From Mytilus trossulus (lineage: Eukaryota; Mollusca; Bivalvia; Mytilida; Mytilidae), in NCBI RefSeq assembly GCF_036588685.1, contig NC_086378.1, positions 79,873,127 through 79,937,126 on the forward strand: 64,000 nt of DNA, in the 5' to 3' direction. How positions within the stretch are numbered: position 1 is the first letter of the stretch; each line of letters begins with the position of its first letter. Position numbers and translations under genes: made by a program. Positions 1 to 10,700 of this stretch are shown here, piece by piece. The notes under the pieces were generated by a model. It saw only the letters and a list, made by a program, of their open reading frames with translations, did not search any database and had not been told where the DNA came from.

Positions 1-539
1 TATTTTTTTAAACAAGATATATACATGTAGGGAGCTCTATTTTTACCAACCCGCTCATGAACAGATTCATTTTTTCTTATATTTACTTCCTGAATGACAC
101 GACTCTAGAAATGTTTGCCACTGGACATCAATTTAAAAATTAAATAGAATCAGACAGTCATGCTCGAGCAAATAACATTGAGAACGGAACTTTATAGCAA
201 GATATATACTATAGTGTATACAGATTGTATTTGAACACATACGAGGGTCTTGAATATTGTCTTATAGTTGTAAGTAATTTTTCTGTAGTCTTCATATTTT
301 TCCCCATTATTCTATATTCTTTGTTTTCTTGGTGTCTATTTTATTTACTTTTTTGGCCCTTTGTTGTGCACTTTTTGTCCATATATTTTCTCTTCTTCTA
401 TATAAATCCTATTCAAACCCAAATAAACATACACAATCAAAATGTTCAACTCAAAACCCCAGTTGACTTGTCATCCATGGAGTTTTTCTCAACCGTTGAG
501 AATATAACAAATGCTAAATGAGTCCGTTTAAAAAAAAGA

Positions 540-700
540 TGTGGTGTGATTGCCAATGAGAAAACTCTCGATAAGAGACCATATGCCACAGAAATTAACA
601 ACTATACATGTAGGTCACCGTACGGCCTTCAACAATGAGCACAGCCTATACTGCATAGTCGGCTATAAAAAGAGAAAAAGTCTAGGAGTCCATTGCTGAT
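540..700 (-). repeat. Interspersed repeat fragment (3' part, reverse orientation)
   Basis: The stretch reads GATGTGGTGTGATTGCCAAT and then ACGGCCTTCAACAATGAGC. It resembles, in reverse complement, the tails at about 8330-8360 and 9625-9660 (TTGTCTCATTGGCACTCACA and variants). The recurrence inside this window shows it is an interspersed element. No coding capacity is seen. The class is not resolved. Positions 1-539 hold only AT-rich sequence with no supportable gene. Confidence 0.6.
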
Positions 701-1169
701 ATTACATATATATAAGATTAATGTATCACGTATACGTCTGATGCTTAATTGTTGGGGCTCTGCTGGAAGGCAAAATATTTAGCTCTTTACTGACTAGTAT
801 TTAACAACTGAAACTAGATAAGTTAAAGTCTAAGTTATGAAATTCAAGGAATCTATACATGCTATAACAGCAAATTTGAACGGAACCAAAACGAAAATTA
901 GTAAAATAATAAGTATACAACTTGCATTTCAGCATTTTAATATTGGTAATTATTAATGATGTAATGCGTAAATAAGTTATCCTACACAGTGGAACAAATG
1001 GGAAGCCAAAGTACGTTAATGTCTGAATTAATCTTCTGCAAAAACAATGTCATTTTGTTTATTTTATCTGGTTAAATCTTCTGACATCAGACTCGGACTT
1101 CTTTAGATGTGCGTATTGTTGTGCGTTTACTTTTCTACATTGGCTAGAGGTATAGGGGGAGGGTTGAGA

Positions 1170-1465
1170 TCTCATAAACATGTTTAACCCCGCCGCATTT
1201 TTGCACCTGTCCCAAGTCAGGAGCCTCTGGTCTTTGTTAGTCTTGTATTATTTTAATTTTAGTCTCTTGTGTACAATTTGGAAATTAGTATGGCGTTCAT
1301 TATCACTGAACTAGTATATATTTGTTTAGGGGCCAGCTGAAGGACGCCTTCGGGTGCGGGAGTTTCTCGCTACATTGAAGACCTGTTGGTGACCTTCTGC
1401 TGCAATTTTTCTATGGTCGGGTTGCTATCTCTTTGACACATTCCCCATTTCCATTTTCAATTTTA
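1170..1465 (+). repeat. Interspersed repeat (GTCCCAAGTCAGGAGCC family)
   Basis: Contains CACCTGTCCCAAGTCAGGAG near 1204, also present near 8085, and ends with TCTATGGTCGGGTTGCTATC and CACATTCCCCATTTCC. The end reappears in reverse complement near 14840-14900 and 31370-31420. Several partial copies in one window establish it as a dispersed family. No coding potential was recognised. Positions 700-1170 hold nothing I can name. Confidence 0.65.
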
Positions 1466-1928
1466 TTTCAATAAACTGACTTAAATAAAATTCAAGCAAG
1501 TTAAACTGTAAGCTTGCCGCCGTTGATACCCCCGCCGAAATATTTCGGTTCACAGGAAGTTGTTGAGAAATGAATCTGAAAACACACCACACGGTACAAC
1601 TTACTTGCATAAACTCTGTAACCAAATTGATAGATACGAAAAAGATAGATATGAAAAAAAAAATACTTAAATAAATGTTTAATTTACATGTAATGCATCT
1701 TTGTGTAAAAAAACGTTTGAATTGGCTGATCTTTTTGTAAAGCATGCTATTTTGACGGTTACGGATTCATACTCATTAAGGATGCATTTCTTTCTAACAC
1801 AAACGATGCAAACGGCTAAGCTCGCACATGTTTTGATCATTTCTTTTAAACATACGTTTGCAAATTTTACAGAAACTTTGACAAACTATGCAAACGCTAA
1901 AAATACGTCTACAGTTTGTCGTTTGTTA

Positions 1929-2772
1929 GTACAAACGCTGCATTTGTTTCAGTACCACAGTACATAGAGTAATCAAGGAAGCTGGCTACACTGCAAGTGC
2001 ACCTCGTTATTGTCAAATGATCCGCGAAGTCAACAAAGTCAAACGCGTAGATTTCTGTAAACAGCTTGTGTTAGATAATGACAATTTTAATGACATTGTA
2101 TTCACCGACGAATGCACAGTGCAACTTCATGATAACAAAGTTGTTGTTTATCGTTTAAGAAATGAATCTGCTACACCAATTCCACAACCGAAGCATCCAT
2201 TAAAAGTGCATGTATGGGGAGGTATTAGTCGTAGGGGAACCACACGTCTTCTGATTTTCGACGGGATTCTTAAGTCCGATTTTTTCGTTGAAAACATTTT
2301 AGAAAAGACTCTTCTGCCTTTTATCAAATCTGTTTATCCAGATGGTCACCGTTTTCAACAAGACAACGACCCAAAACATCGCTCCAAGCTTGCCAAAAGT
2401 TTCATGATCGACAATGGCATTCAGTATTGGGACTGCTGGCCCTCCGAATCTCCCGATATCAACCCCATTGAAATGGTATGGAATATGCTGAAACGCAGAC
2501 TTGCTAAAAAAAACCTTAAAACTAAAGATGACCTTCAGACAGCTCTACAAGAGTTTTGGACCAGAGATCTTACTATTGAGTACTGCAACCGCTTTATTGA
2601 CCATTTATATAAAGTTGTCCCAGTAGTAATAGCATTAGAAGGACGTGCAACAGCCGATGTACCTCGCAAAATATTTCCTGAAAGGTCTTATGGTAAATCG
2701 ATAAGTTACTTCAAAACCAAGTTAGATGACCCCAGTTTCACCAAGAAGATCGAACACCTCCTACCACACTAA
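1929..2772 (+). pseudogene. Tc1-type DDE transposase, N-terminally truncated
   Basis: Catalytic part of a Tc1/mariner-superfamily transposase, which would cut and paste a transposon at TA sites. The frame is open from about 1929; the first internal ATG is at 2017 and gives 251 residues. Motifs in order: VFTDECTV (first Asp, about residue 31 from that Met), HVWGGIS, FQQDNDPKH (second Asp) and SPDINPIEMVW (Glu). I count 35 residues between the second Asp and the Glu, i.e. DD35E. Before the ATG the frame still reads transposase-like sequence (STTVHRVIKEAGYTASAPR), but a TAG near 1926 closes it. The N-terminal paired-like helix-turn-helix region (roughly 60-80 residues in the family) is missing or sits behind an undetected intron; a TTTGTTTCAG acceptor-like site lies just upstream. 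The tail after the DDE domain (about 50 residues, to LLPH) is longer than I expect for Tc1. No terminal inverted repeats were found. It lies on the opposite strand to CHEK1, probably inside its intron. Confidence 0.85.
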
Positions 2773-3340
2773 GAAAACCAAGTCAAGAACTACGAGAGAT
2801 GCAGCAGAAACTTTTTCATAACAGTCTTTTTCAAGGCTACACAAATCATTCAAAAAGATATCTTTAATTTGTTGTACACTCAAAGGGGGGCTTCAAAGAG
2901 TTTTACTAATTATACCCATTGCCTTATCAAGTAGTGACCCTCTACTGTTTGTGACTGATTTCTAAAACGTAAAGATTTTTTTATCCTACATAGTCTTGTT
3001 CTTCAAGAACAAAAGAAAATATCGATTTTTTTTGTAAACACATATTTACGCTATTCAGTAAGTTTTATATTATAATTGAGAAAATTTGCTGCATTTTATT
3101 TTACCTAGAAAAAATCTCGTAAATAGTTTTTTTTGCTGCAAACTATTTTACTGAGAAAAAAATCTCGATTTTTTTATTTTTTTTTTTATCTTAGAATTTT
3201 AAGCCAGTTGAATATGACGTTGTGTTTTTTTTTTACAAAGAATACACACTGGACATAGTTACATGCTAGTCTAATAATATCTTTTATAATTTTATCAATC
3301 ATAACTACTCTCGCTATACAGTACAATAATTATTGAAGAG
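2773..3340. other. AT-rich sequence without recognised features
   Basis: Long T and A runs (for example around 3120-3190) and no open frame of note. It may be the 3' remnant of the Tc1-type element, but no matching inverted terminal repeat was found. Confidence 0.5.
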
Positions 3341-3344
3341 TTAT

Positions 3345-3385
3345 TTCTTCGTGCAAACAAAAAGCCGGCCGAGTAGTTCCGATTG
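3345..3385 (+). repeat. Half copy of the GCCGAGTAGTTCCGATTG hairpin repeat
   Basis: Positions 3368-3385 read GCCGAGTAGTTCCGATTG, identical to the right arm of the perfect hairpin at 40758-40817. The preceding CTTCGTGCAA also matches that hairpin's loop. Here the left arm is absent, so this looks like one end of a dispersed element. Confidence 0.6.
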
Positions 3386-3653
3386 ATGATTTTATCCATG
3401 AAATTGAACAGGAAACCCCTAAAGTTTTAAACACATGTACACACGTGATATTATCGTGTCAACCTTGACCCCGCTTTCACCAGCAATGCATTTAAATGTT
3501 CGATCAAATTCTCTTCCAATCCAAACATTTTATTACAATAAAAATAACCATCGTATCTTACAAACGAAAAACTAGTTTTCAATAATAGACGTTTCAGCAG
3601 CTGTTTCATTCGTGTATTTCTTGTTACAGTAATATTTCACGTTTTGAGAATAT

Positions 3654-3860
3654 ATAAGAGGGGGGATAGGACCTTTATCGGGACTCCAGGATCGGGTGTT
3701 TTTAAGCTTGGGATTTCAAGAGTAACACTTTCGGGTACCGGAAATTCTTTTTCGAATTAGGGGACCTCGGGATTTCGTGATTTTAAGTCCGGGATTTCGG
3801 TATTTTGTTTTTTAAGCCCGGCATTTGGGATCGATCAGGACCCCTTCTTACCCTCCCTCA
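3654..3860 (+). repeat. Interspersed repeat with GGGATTT(C) motifs
   Basis: Begins AGAGGGGGGATAGGACCTTT and continues through CGGGACTCCAGGATCGGGTG into several GGGATTTCG-like submotifs. The first about 55 bp recur at 37216-37272 and 57299-57354, so it is a dispersed family; the copies in the duplicated units are shorter. Confidence 0.65.
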
Positions 3861-5570
3861 CATGACGTTTTCAAATATGAATAAAGATAGGAAACTCATG
3901 TCTTTTAAAAAGAAAACTAATCTACGAAATTACTAGAACATATAACTCGCGACGAAATGTAGAAATAATGAGAAAAGAACGGATAGGAAAAGATATTTTA
4001 TTTTATATTCGAATCGTAAATAAAAACTGAGAAGATAAATAAGAGAACAATAATGTGTAGAATGTTTCTTCCTCAGACAGACCTGAAAAAAAAACATATT
4101 TCTTTTATTGGTAAATTAAATAATTAGAACTGAAACAATCTGAAAACCGTTCATGCCTTTTAAATGTCTATTATGTAATTATCGATTTTACCTGTTACAT
4201 TATCATAACTAATTACATAATATTAAGTAGCTTGTGCGGCCGACCATGCACGCTTGGCTGATTTTATTGCACTTTAATACTATCAGCTGATGATTTGATT
4301 GACAACAGGTAATCAATCATCGACATTTAAGTCGCTGATGCTGAGCCTTTTTAAAACCTGCGACATTTTTCAGACCATGTCACGGAATGTACTGTAACTT
4401 CAACCTGATTAAACGAAGTATTTGTTTCTACGTTTGTAAAAAAGTCTGGTTACCAACAACATTTGCATGCATTACTGAAAATTCAAACAGGGTCATTAAA
4501 GATTTATCAAAAGATGTATTTGTTTCTACTCGTGTAGCGTTTAGAAAACAGTAACACACGCGACGTTTACAAAATTCTTGTTAGAAAGAAATGCGGCCTA
4601 AGAAAAATCTTTTTAGAATCACAAGAAGTTCTGATAGGTCGTAAAATAAACTTCCCATCACTTTATTCTTTTCACATGTCAATTTAAAAAAAAAAAATTC
4701 GCAACGATGTCATAATTGAAAGCACGAGGAAGGCTGACCAAAATGTATAACTTGAGGCTAGTGATTGACAGGTATGATTATATCTTGGGGCTCTTGTGGG
4801 GAGCGTGGTGTCGGACGGAAAAAAGATTTCCAGTATTCATATATATATAAATGTCGATCTGATGTGGAAAATTGTGAGGTTTTTTTAATAGCACAAAGAA
4901 AAAGACGTCAGAAGAGTTAGAAGAGTAACAATGTGTAACTATAAACGTATTACTCGTTTATAATCTACGAGACTGATCAGATCGAAGTTTGATAAAAAAA
5001 AAAAAAAACATTCAATATCAAACCTTCTTGGTTGGAATAAACATGTTCAATGTATACATGCAAATATGTCTTAATAAATTAAATTGTGTATTTAAATTAT
5101 CTCTGTTGAATACAATACAATTTATTACATGTATCTATGATATCCTCCATAAATAAATATCTGCACAGGTAAAGTTAAATTCGGATCAACAGATTGATTT
5201 ACGACCTTCTATTGCAAAATATCACAGCAGGTGTTACTCACGGTAGACAAGTGTCAAATCAGTATGACATTATGTCGGATTACGGCATCTGCAGTAATTA
5301 AGACCCTGTTTTTACTGTTTTTACAGGAACTGATTTATCTTAACATGACAATAAAGAAGAATTTTGTAAGGTGAACATATTTGTAGTATTGCAAAGTTAC
5401 CACGTGCATTTTCCTGTTCATTGGTCACATTTAAATAGATTATTCTTTATTGAACTAAATTCGATATTTAAATTGCAAGTAACTTTAATATCAAAACCAC
5501 CGATTTTTATTTCTCGACTGAAAAGGGTAATAAGACGGTTATTTTTATCTGACTGTAAACAGTGTATATA
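3861..5570. other. Intergenic/intronic sequence, nothing recognised
   Basis: AT-rich with poly-A and poly-T runs. No open frame with recognisable protein content, no inverted-repeat element and no CHEK1 exon was seen on either strand. Confidence 0.5.
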
Positions 5571-5574
5571 ATCA

Positions 5575-5660
5575 CAACGATCTATTAATAACCGCTGCTC
5601 ACAGATAACGGATTATACAACGATCTACTAATCACCGTCGCTCACGCATCACTGGTTCTA
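5575..5660 (+). repeat. Short imperfect tandem duplication
   Basis: ACAACGATCTATTAATAACC (near 5575) is followed by ACAACGATCTACTAATCACC (near 5616), each continuing into CGCTCAC-type sequence. There are two copies with a few substitutions and no known role. Confidence 0.55.
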
Positions 5661-5699
5661 TCACTGACTCAATACACACCAGTTTAATCGGACAAACGG

Positions 5700-5830
5700 A
5701 TAATTCCCTGAGACACGGAAAATCTCCGGAGAACCGCAAAATATTCTGTAAAACGGAAAATTTACGATAAACCTTTATTTATTATCCGTTCCGCGGAGAT
5801 TTGCCAAAAATCGCGGTCATTTGCCAAATG
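5700..5830. repeat. Small inverted repeat (possible MITE)
   Basis: The left arm carries GGAAAATCTCCGGAGAACCG near 5717 and the right arm carries CCGTTCCGCGGAGATTTGCC near 5788. The reverse complement of the right arm aligns with the left with a few mismatches. There is an AT-rich centre and no coding sequence. Low certainty. Confidence 0.35.
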
Positions 5831-6249
5831 GGTCTACCAGTGGATATTGTAGAAAAAATATACATGATATATGAGGTCAGCTTTTTCAAATTTTAGATGT
5901 TTTGTAAAGCCTAAGGAAATGTACAATGCCATTTTGTTTAAAAGACATCTACAATTTCTAATCAATTCACTGTTTATGAGTAGCAGATTGATGAGTGTCA
6001 CTATTACCAACTTGTTTTATCACAATAGATCAGGGTGTCAGAATTAATATTCATGATTCTACATCAACATGATCAGAAATCAATAACCATGTTTCCGTAT
6101 CTTGGTCAAAGAATTGTGCAACACCATGTATAAGTAATAAGTTTATCAACATTAATTACATGCAGACTTCTTACACCTTTATATGTGTATCTAATACAAG
6201 CATGTAGTTTTAACTCATAATTTTCTTGTTTACAAATGAATGCTGCAAT

Positions 6250-6560
6250 TTATAGAAAACAAGAATGTGTCCCAAGTACACGGATGCCCCACTCGCACTA
6301 TCATTTTCTATGTTCAGTGGACTGTGAAATTGGGGTTAAAACTTTAATTTGGACTTAAAATTAGAAAGATCATATCATAGGGAACATGTGTACTAAGTTT
6401 AAAGTTGATTAGACTTCAACTTCTTCAAAAACTACCTTGACCAAAAACTTTAACCAGAAGCACAGAAGGACGAACGGACACACAGACAAACGAACGGAGG
6501 CACAGACCACAAAACATAATGCCTGATACTATCGTAGGTGGGGCATAAAAATCGTAAGGG
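6250..6560 (+). repeat. Interspersed repeat (ACAAGAATGTGTCCC family)
   Basis: Starts ACAAGAATGTGTCCCAAGTA, passes through a GACGAACGGACACACAGAC-like purine-rich stretch and ends GGTGGGGCATAAAAATCG. I recognise this as a bivalve-type dispersed repeat; that is recollection, not a search. No open frame. Confidence 0.6.
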
Positions 6561-6619
6561 ATCTGCGGAACCCAGTGTCTTGCCTACTTCTGCTGTTATT
6601 TGCAGACTCAACAAAAAGA

Positions 6620-7300
6620 GGAAAAAAATTAATAAAATAATCCACTCGATATCATACTATTTTTAGATTTTGAGTAGCTTCTGTCCAAATTTGATAAAAA
6701 TCCAGGATAGTTTATAAATCTAATAAATGTTTTAAAAAATTTAACTGCAGACTGCATGTTATCAGTTATGTTAACTGGAAGAAAAACTAAGTCCATTTTA
6801 AAGTAAAATATGGATAAACAGGAACAAAATTTTAATGAAATTTCCTTCTAGATACTAGCTTTTGATCTCAAACAAGCTTCTGTCCAAGTTTGGTACAAAT
6901 CCAGTTAAGTTTAAGAAAGTTATTAAAATTTCAAAAAACTTTAACCACAGAGTGATTGTAATGTTTCCTGTCAGAAGTCCATTTATTAGTAAAATAAGGA
7001 AAAAAAGAATTTTTTGTATAAATAATTGCATGCATTTATAATTGCCATTTTGTCATTTTAGACTAAAATGCGATTTTAATTTTTGAGATATTAAGAAAAA
7101 GTCATGTTTATTTCATATATAAATTTTCAAAAATGTGAGTTTGAATTATTGCAATTATAACCCTGTCGCATTTTTGGCTATAATAAAATCATCGCAATAA
7201 TTTTTTTATTTACAGTACAATCTTATGATCATAAATAAGCTTCTGTCAAAGTTTGGTCGAAATCCTGACCTGACAAAAACATATTTTAATGAACATGTTG
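6620..7300 (+). repeat. Degenerate repeat built on AGCTTCTGTCCAA modules
   Basis: Three related modules begin near 6675 (GCTTCTGTCCAAATTTG), 6874 (GCTTCTGTCCAAGTTTGGTA) and 7240 (GCTTCTGTCAAAGTTTGGTC). Each is followed by an AAATCC-type continuation and AT-rich sequence. The spacing is irregular (about 200 and 365 bp), indicating an old tandem arrangement. Confidence 0.5.
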
Positions 7301-7639
7301 CAACAACTAAAGCAATTTCAAAATTTATGAATTATTTCCATACATGTATATTTATATGTATCCATTTATAAACATACTATGATTCTTTATTATTTATTGG
7401 ATACCAATTTTTGAAGATTTTGTGGGAACAGGTGAACCACTTATTCAAATGTTCAACAAATCGCAAATGTTCTATAGGGTTTTATACAGACTTTGGCAAA
7501 ACTTTGAATTTAAATATCTACAAAAATAAAGATTTTTCTCAATCTACTAAAATTGGTACCCACATGACACAGGAATATAAATGAATCCACAATAACAGCT
7601 GTTTTTTATGATATCTAAAATGAAACAATCCAAGCTTAC

Positions 7640-7709
7640 CAAAGTCGTCCAAAAGTAAATTTTCAGGCTTAAGGTCTCTGTGAGTCACTCCTTTTGTGTG
7701 CAAATATTC
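7640..7709 (-). CDS. CHEK1: CHEK1 exon 5 (catalytic loop)
   Basis: 70 bp between the acceptor CATGTTGTAG and the donor GTAAGCTTG. It reads [20 protein letters not shown] then DDF, carrying the catalytic Asp132 and the N of KPEN. It ends in phase 1. The expected next segment (leading to ISDFG and GTLPYVAPE) was looked for down to position 1 on the minus strand and not found. Confidence 0.9.
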
Positions 7710-10700
7710 CTACAACATGAAAAATGATAACACACTTTTATTGTGAAGAACAAAATTTATCTTATGGTCTTCATTGGTAAACTAAAGTAATTTAACATAT
7801 TTTTCCTGTCAATATAATGTTGTGATTTTTCTCAAAGAAACTTATGTTCTATCAATATAGTTTCTCTATTAAAGACAGTCAGTATAACTCAGCAGATATA
7901 TAAGCTGTCACTTTTGTCTGCGTCTTTGTTTGATGTATTTGTCTGTTTCAACCTGATGAGTTAATCCTTTTTCTACTAACATTTTATAATTTGTTCTTCT
8001 GTTGTGCTGTTACACCACTGCCAAAGTTTAGATGGATGTTTAAGCCCTAACAAAGATGTATAACGCCGCCACAATCTTTATGTACCTGTCCCAAGTCAGG
8101 AGCCTGTAGTTTAGTTGTTGTTGTTAGTTCATGTCTGTCATATTTGTTTTTCATAAAAAAAATTGTTATAAATCAGGTTTTTAGTTAAGTTGAATTGTTT
8201 AGAATTTTTCATGTCAGGGGCATTTATAGCTAACTATGAGGTAAAGAGTTTTCTTATTATTGCAGGCCATACAGATGCCTATAAATGACTACATCCACTT
8301 CATTTTAACTTTGTTGGGTATTTGTCTCATTAGCAATCATACCACATTTCTTTATTTTAATTTTGACACTTATAAAACTTACAACTCCTGCTAGCAACTG
8401 TTTAAAGAATTTGTTGGCTTCAAGCTGTGGCATACCTGCATCTGGCTCTATAAATAAAAATAGAAAGATATGTATGTTGCTGTTTGTAAGTTAAATACAT
8501 ATGCCGCCACATTCTTTATATACATATGATTGATCTGTCTTCATTTCCTATAAAACAGTTAAATGTGTGTATAACATGTATAATATTGTTTGATTTAAAA
8601 ATATAGGTCACGATGCCTATTTCCTACATTTAGCATGTTTAGTAGTCATATATCTACCAAATCTACAATGTGTTGGGTTTTTTAAAAACAAAACAACAAA
8701 ATATATTAGAAGAAAACAATATATTATTGAGGTTATCTTAGTTTTATGCAACCTTGTCAAAATCATGTCAAAATTAAAAGTAGAAAAAGTTGAAGTTGAT
8801 CTTGCTGTAATTAATTGTCCATGTTTTTAACTTTTAAAAACATATGTTCCAAACAAATAAACAAAGCAAAGTATCTAAAGTCATTTCTGTGGAGTTACAT
8901 GCTATCATAACCACTAGTTTATTTTTTTTATATTGTATTAGTTGAATGCTGTTATTGATATTTCCCCTGTTTCTCTTTCTATTCAAATCCTTTATTTAAA
9001 GGGAAATTCCGCGATTTTTTACTTATCATCTAATTATGTTCATCTTAACATAAAAAACACATTTGCAAAGTTTTAAATTTATATTCCTTCTAACAACGGA
9101 GATAATCAAGTATTTGTAACTTTTTTGGTTGAATTCTCGAGTGGGTCGTGATGTATTAGCCTGATTTATTGAATTCTGGGAAAAAATAAAATCTGTTTAA
9201 CTCTTATATCTTATCGACAATATACCTAATTAAAAGCGCATAGCTGACGAATGGTCGTAGTCATTAACCACAATATATGAATAAACAAAAATGAATATGC
9301 ATATACCGTTCTGTAATGATGAATTAAATTCCTATTAAATTATCTCAAGTAAATGTTTTCGAATAAATTTCATTAATTATTGTTGAGATTTTTTTCATAA
9401 AATATTTATTATGTACAGTAGTTGTCGTTTGTTTACGTAATATATACGTGTTTCTCGTTTCTCGTTTTGTTTATATAGATTAGACCGTTGGTTTTCCCGT
9501 TTGAATGGTTTTACACTAGTAATTTTGGGGCCCTTTATAGCTTGTTGTTCGGTGTGAGCCAAGGCTCCGTGTTGAAGGCCGTACTTTTACCTATAATGGT
9601 TTAATTTTTAAATTGTATTTGGATGGAGAGTTGTCTCATTGGCACTCACACCACATCTTCCTATATCTATTGAACATTTTTACTGATATTGAACTGAAAA
9701 TATTTCAGTTCTATTTACCGTTATTGTTTTGATAATCATTTCAATGCAACTAAAGTGTGAGCAAAATGTGTATATTATTTTGTAAATGTCACTGTATATT
9801 TCTCGGCTTGAGGTCAATTTGTTTACCTTGTAGCTATTTAGCCGCAGGTGTGAGTTCAAGCAAACACAGGTATAAATGTTGTTATTTGGAAAGGATAAAC
9901 AGAAAGGAATAGAAAGAGTATGCTGTCACGATTTTAATACACTAAGATTTAATACACGATAAGAATAAAGATACACTAATTAAATTGTGTAAATAAATTG
10001 AAAATAAAATTCAGATTCATAATTCCAAAAGTGCATAAAAATAAAAGGAAACAATTTTTGATTACTTTCTTAGCGGCAATTGGCGTAAATGAAGTAAAAA
10101 ATAGTAGTTTTAATCTTTAATAAAAACTAAATGCAATATTACCCAATTTGATATACCATTGCAAATCTGTTTGATATCATTGACTTTGCCTGAATTTTTT
10201 TAACTTGTATTCAAATCTGGCTGTGTTTAAATGCTAATAAAACTATAGCAATTTTAAAGTTTTTAATTGAAAAAAAAATACAACATATAAAATGCATGAT
10301 TTTTTTTAGTTTCTTTTTAACATTTTATTCTTACATAATTAAATTCATTTGACAATCATTTACACGAACTTTTTATGAAAAGAATACCAATTATCTAAGC
10401 TAAGGCATTATTTTTTTTGAGGATTTTTTTTTTAAATTCTATGATAATATTTGTGCAATGTTGAACATGATAGCCATCATTAATCCAAATAAGTAATACA
10501 GTAGTTGTAATAAAACTTATATCTTAGTCATGCATAACTGATATTGACGAATTTAGAATAGTTCGTCCATACATCGTTGTTCTTGAAACAATCATTATTA
10601 GTATACATACATGTAAATTTAAGCGCCTTTGAGGATGAGCTCCAGAGAAAGCAGACTAGTAGCGTTTCGTTCGTTTGTTTCAGTGTTGGGAAAGGAGAGG

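Noticed and set aside
225..521. 98-codon Phe/Leu-rich frame
   Set aside because: Its composition follows the T-rich base content; no ATG at the proposed start, no signal or domain recognised.
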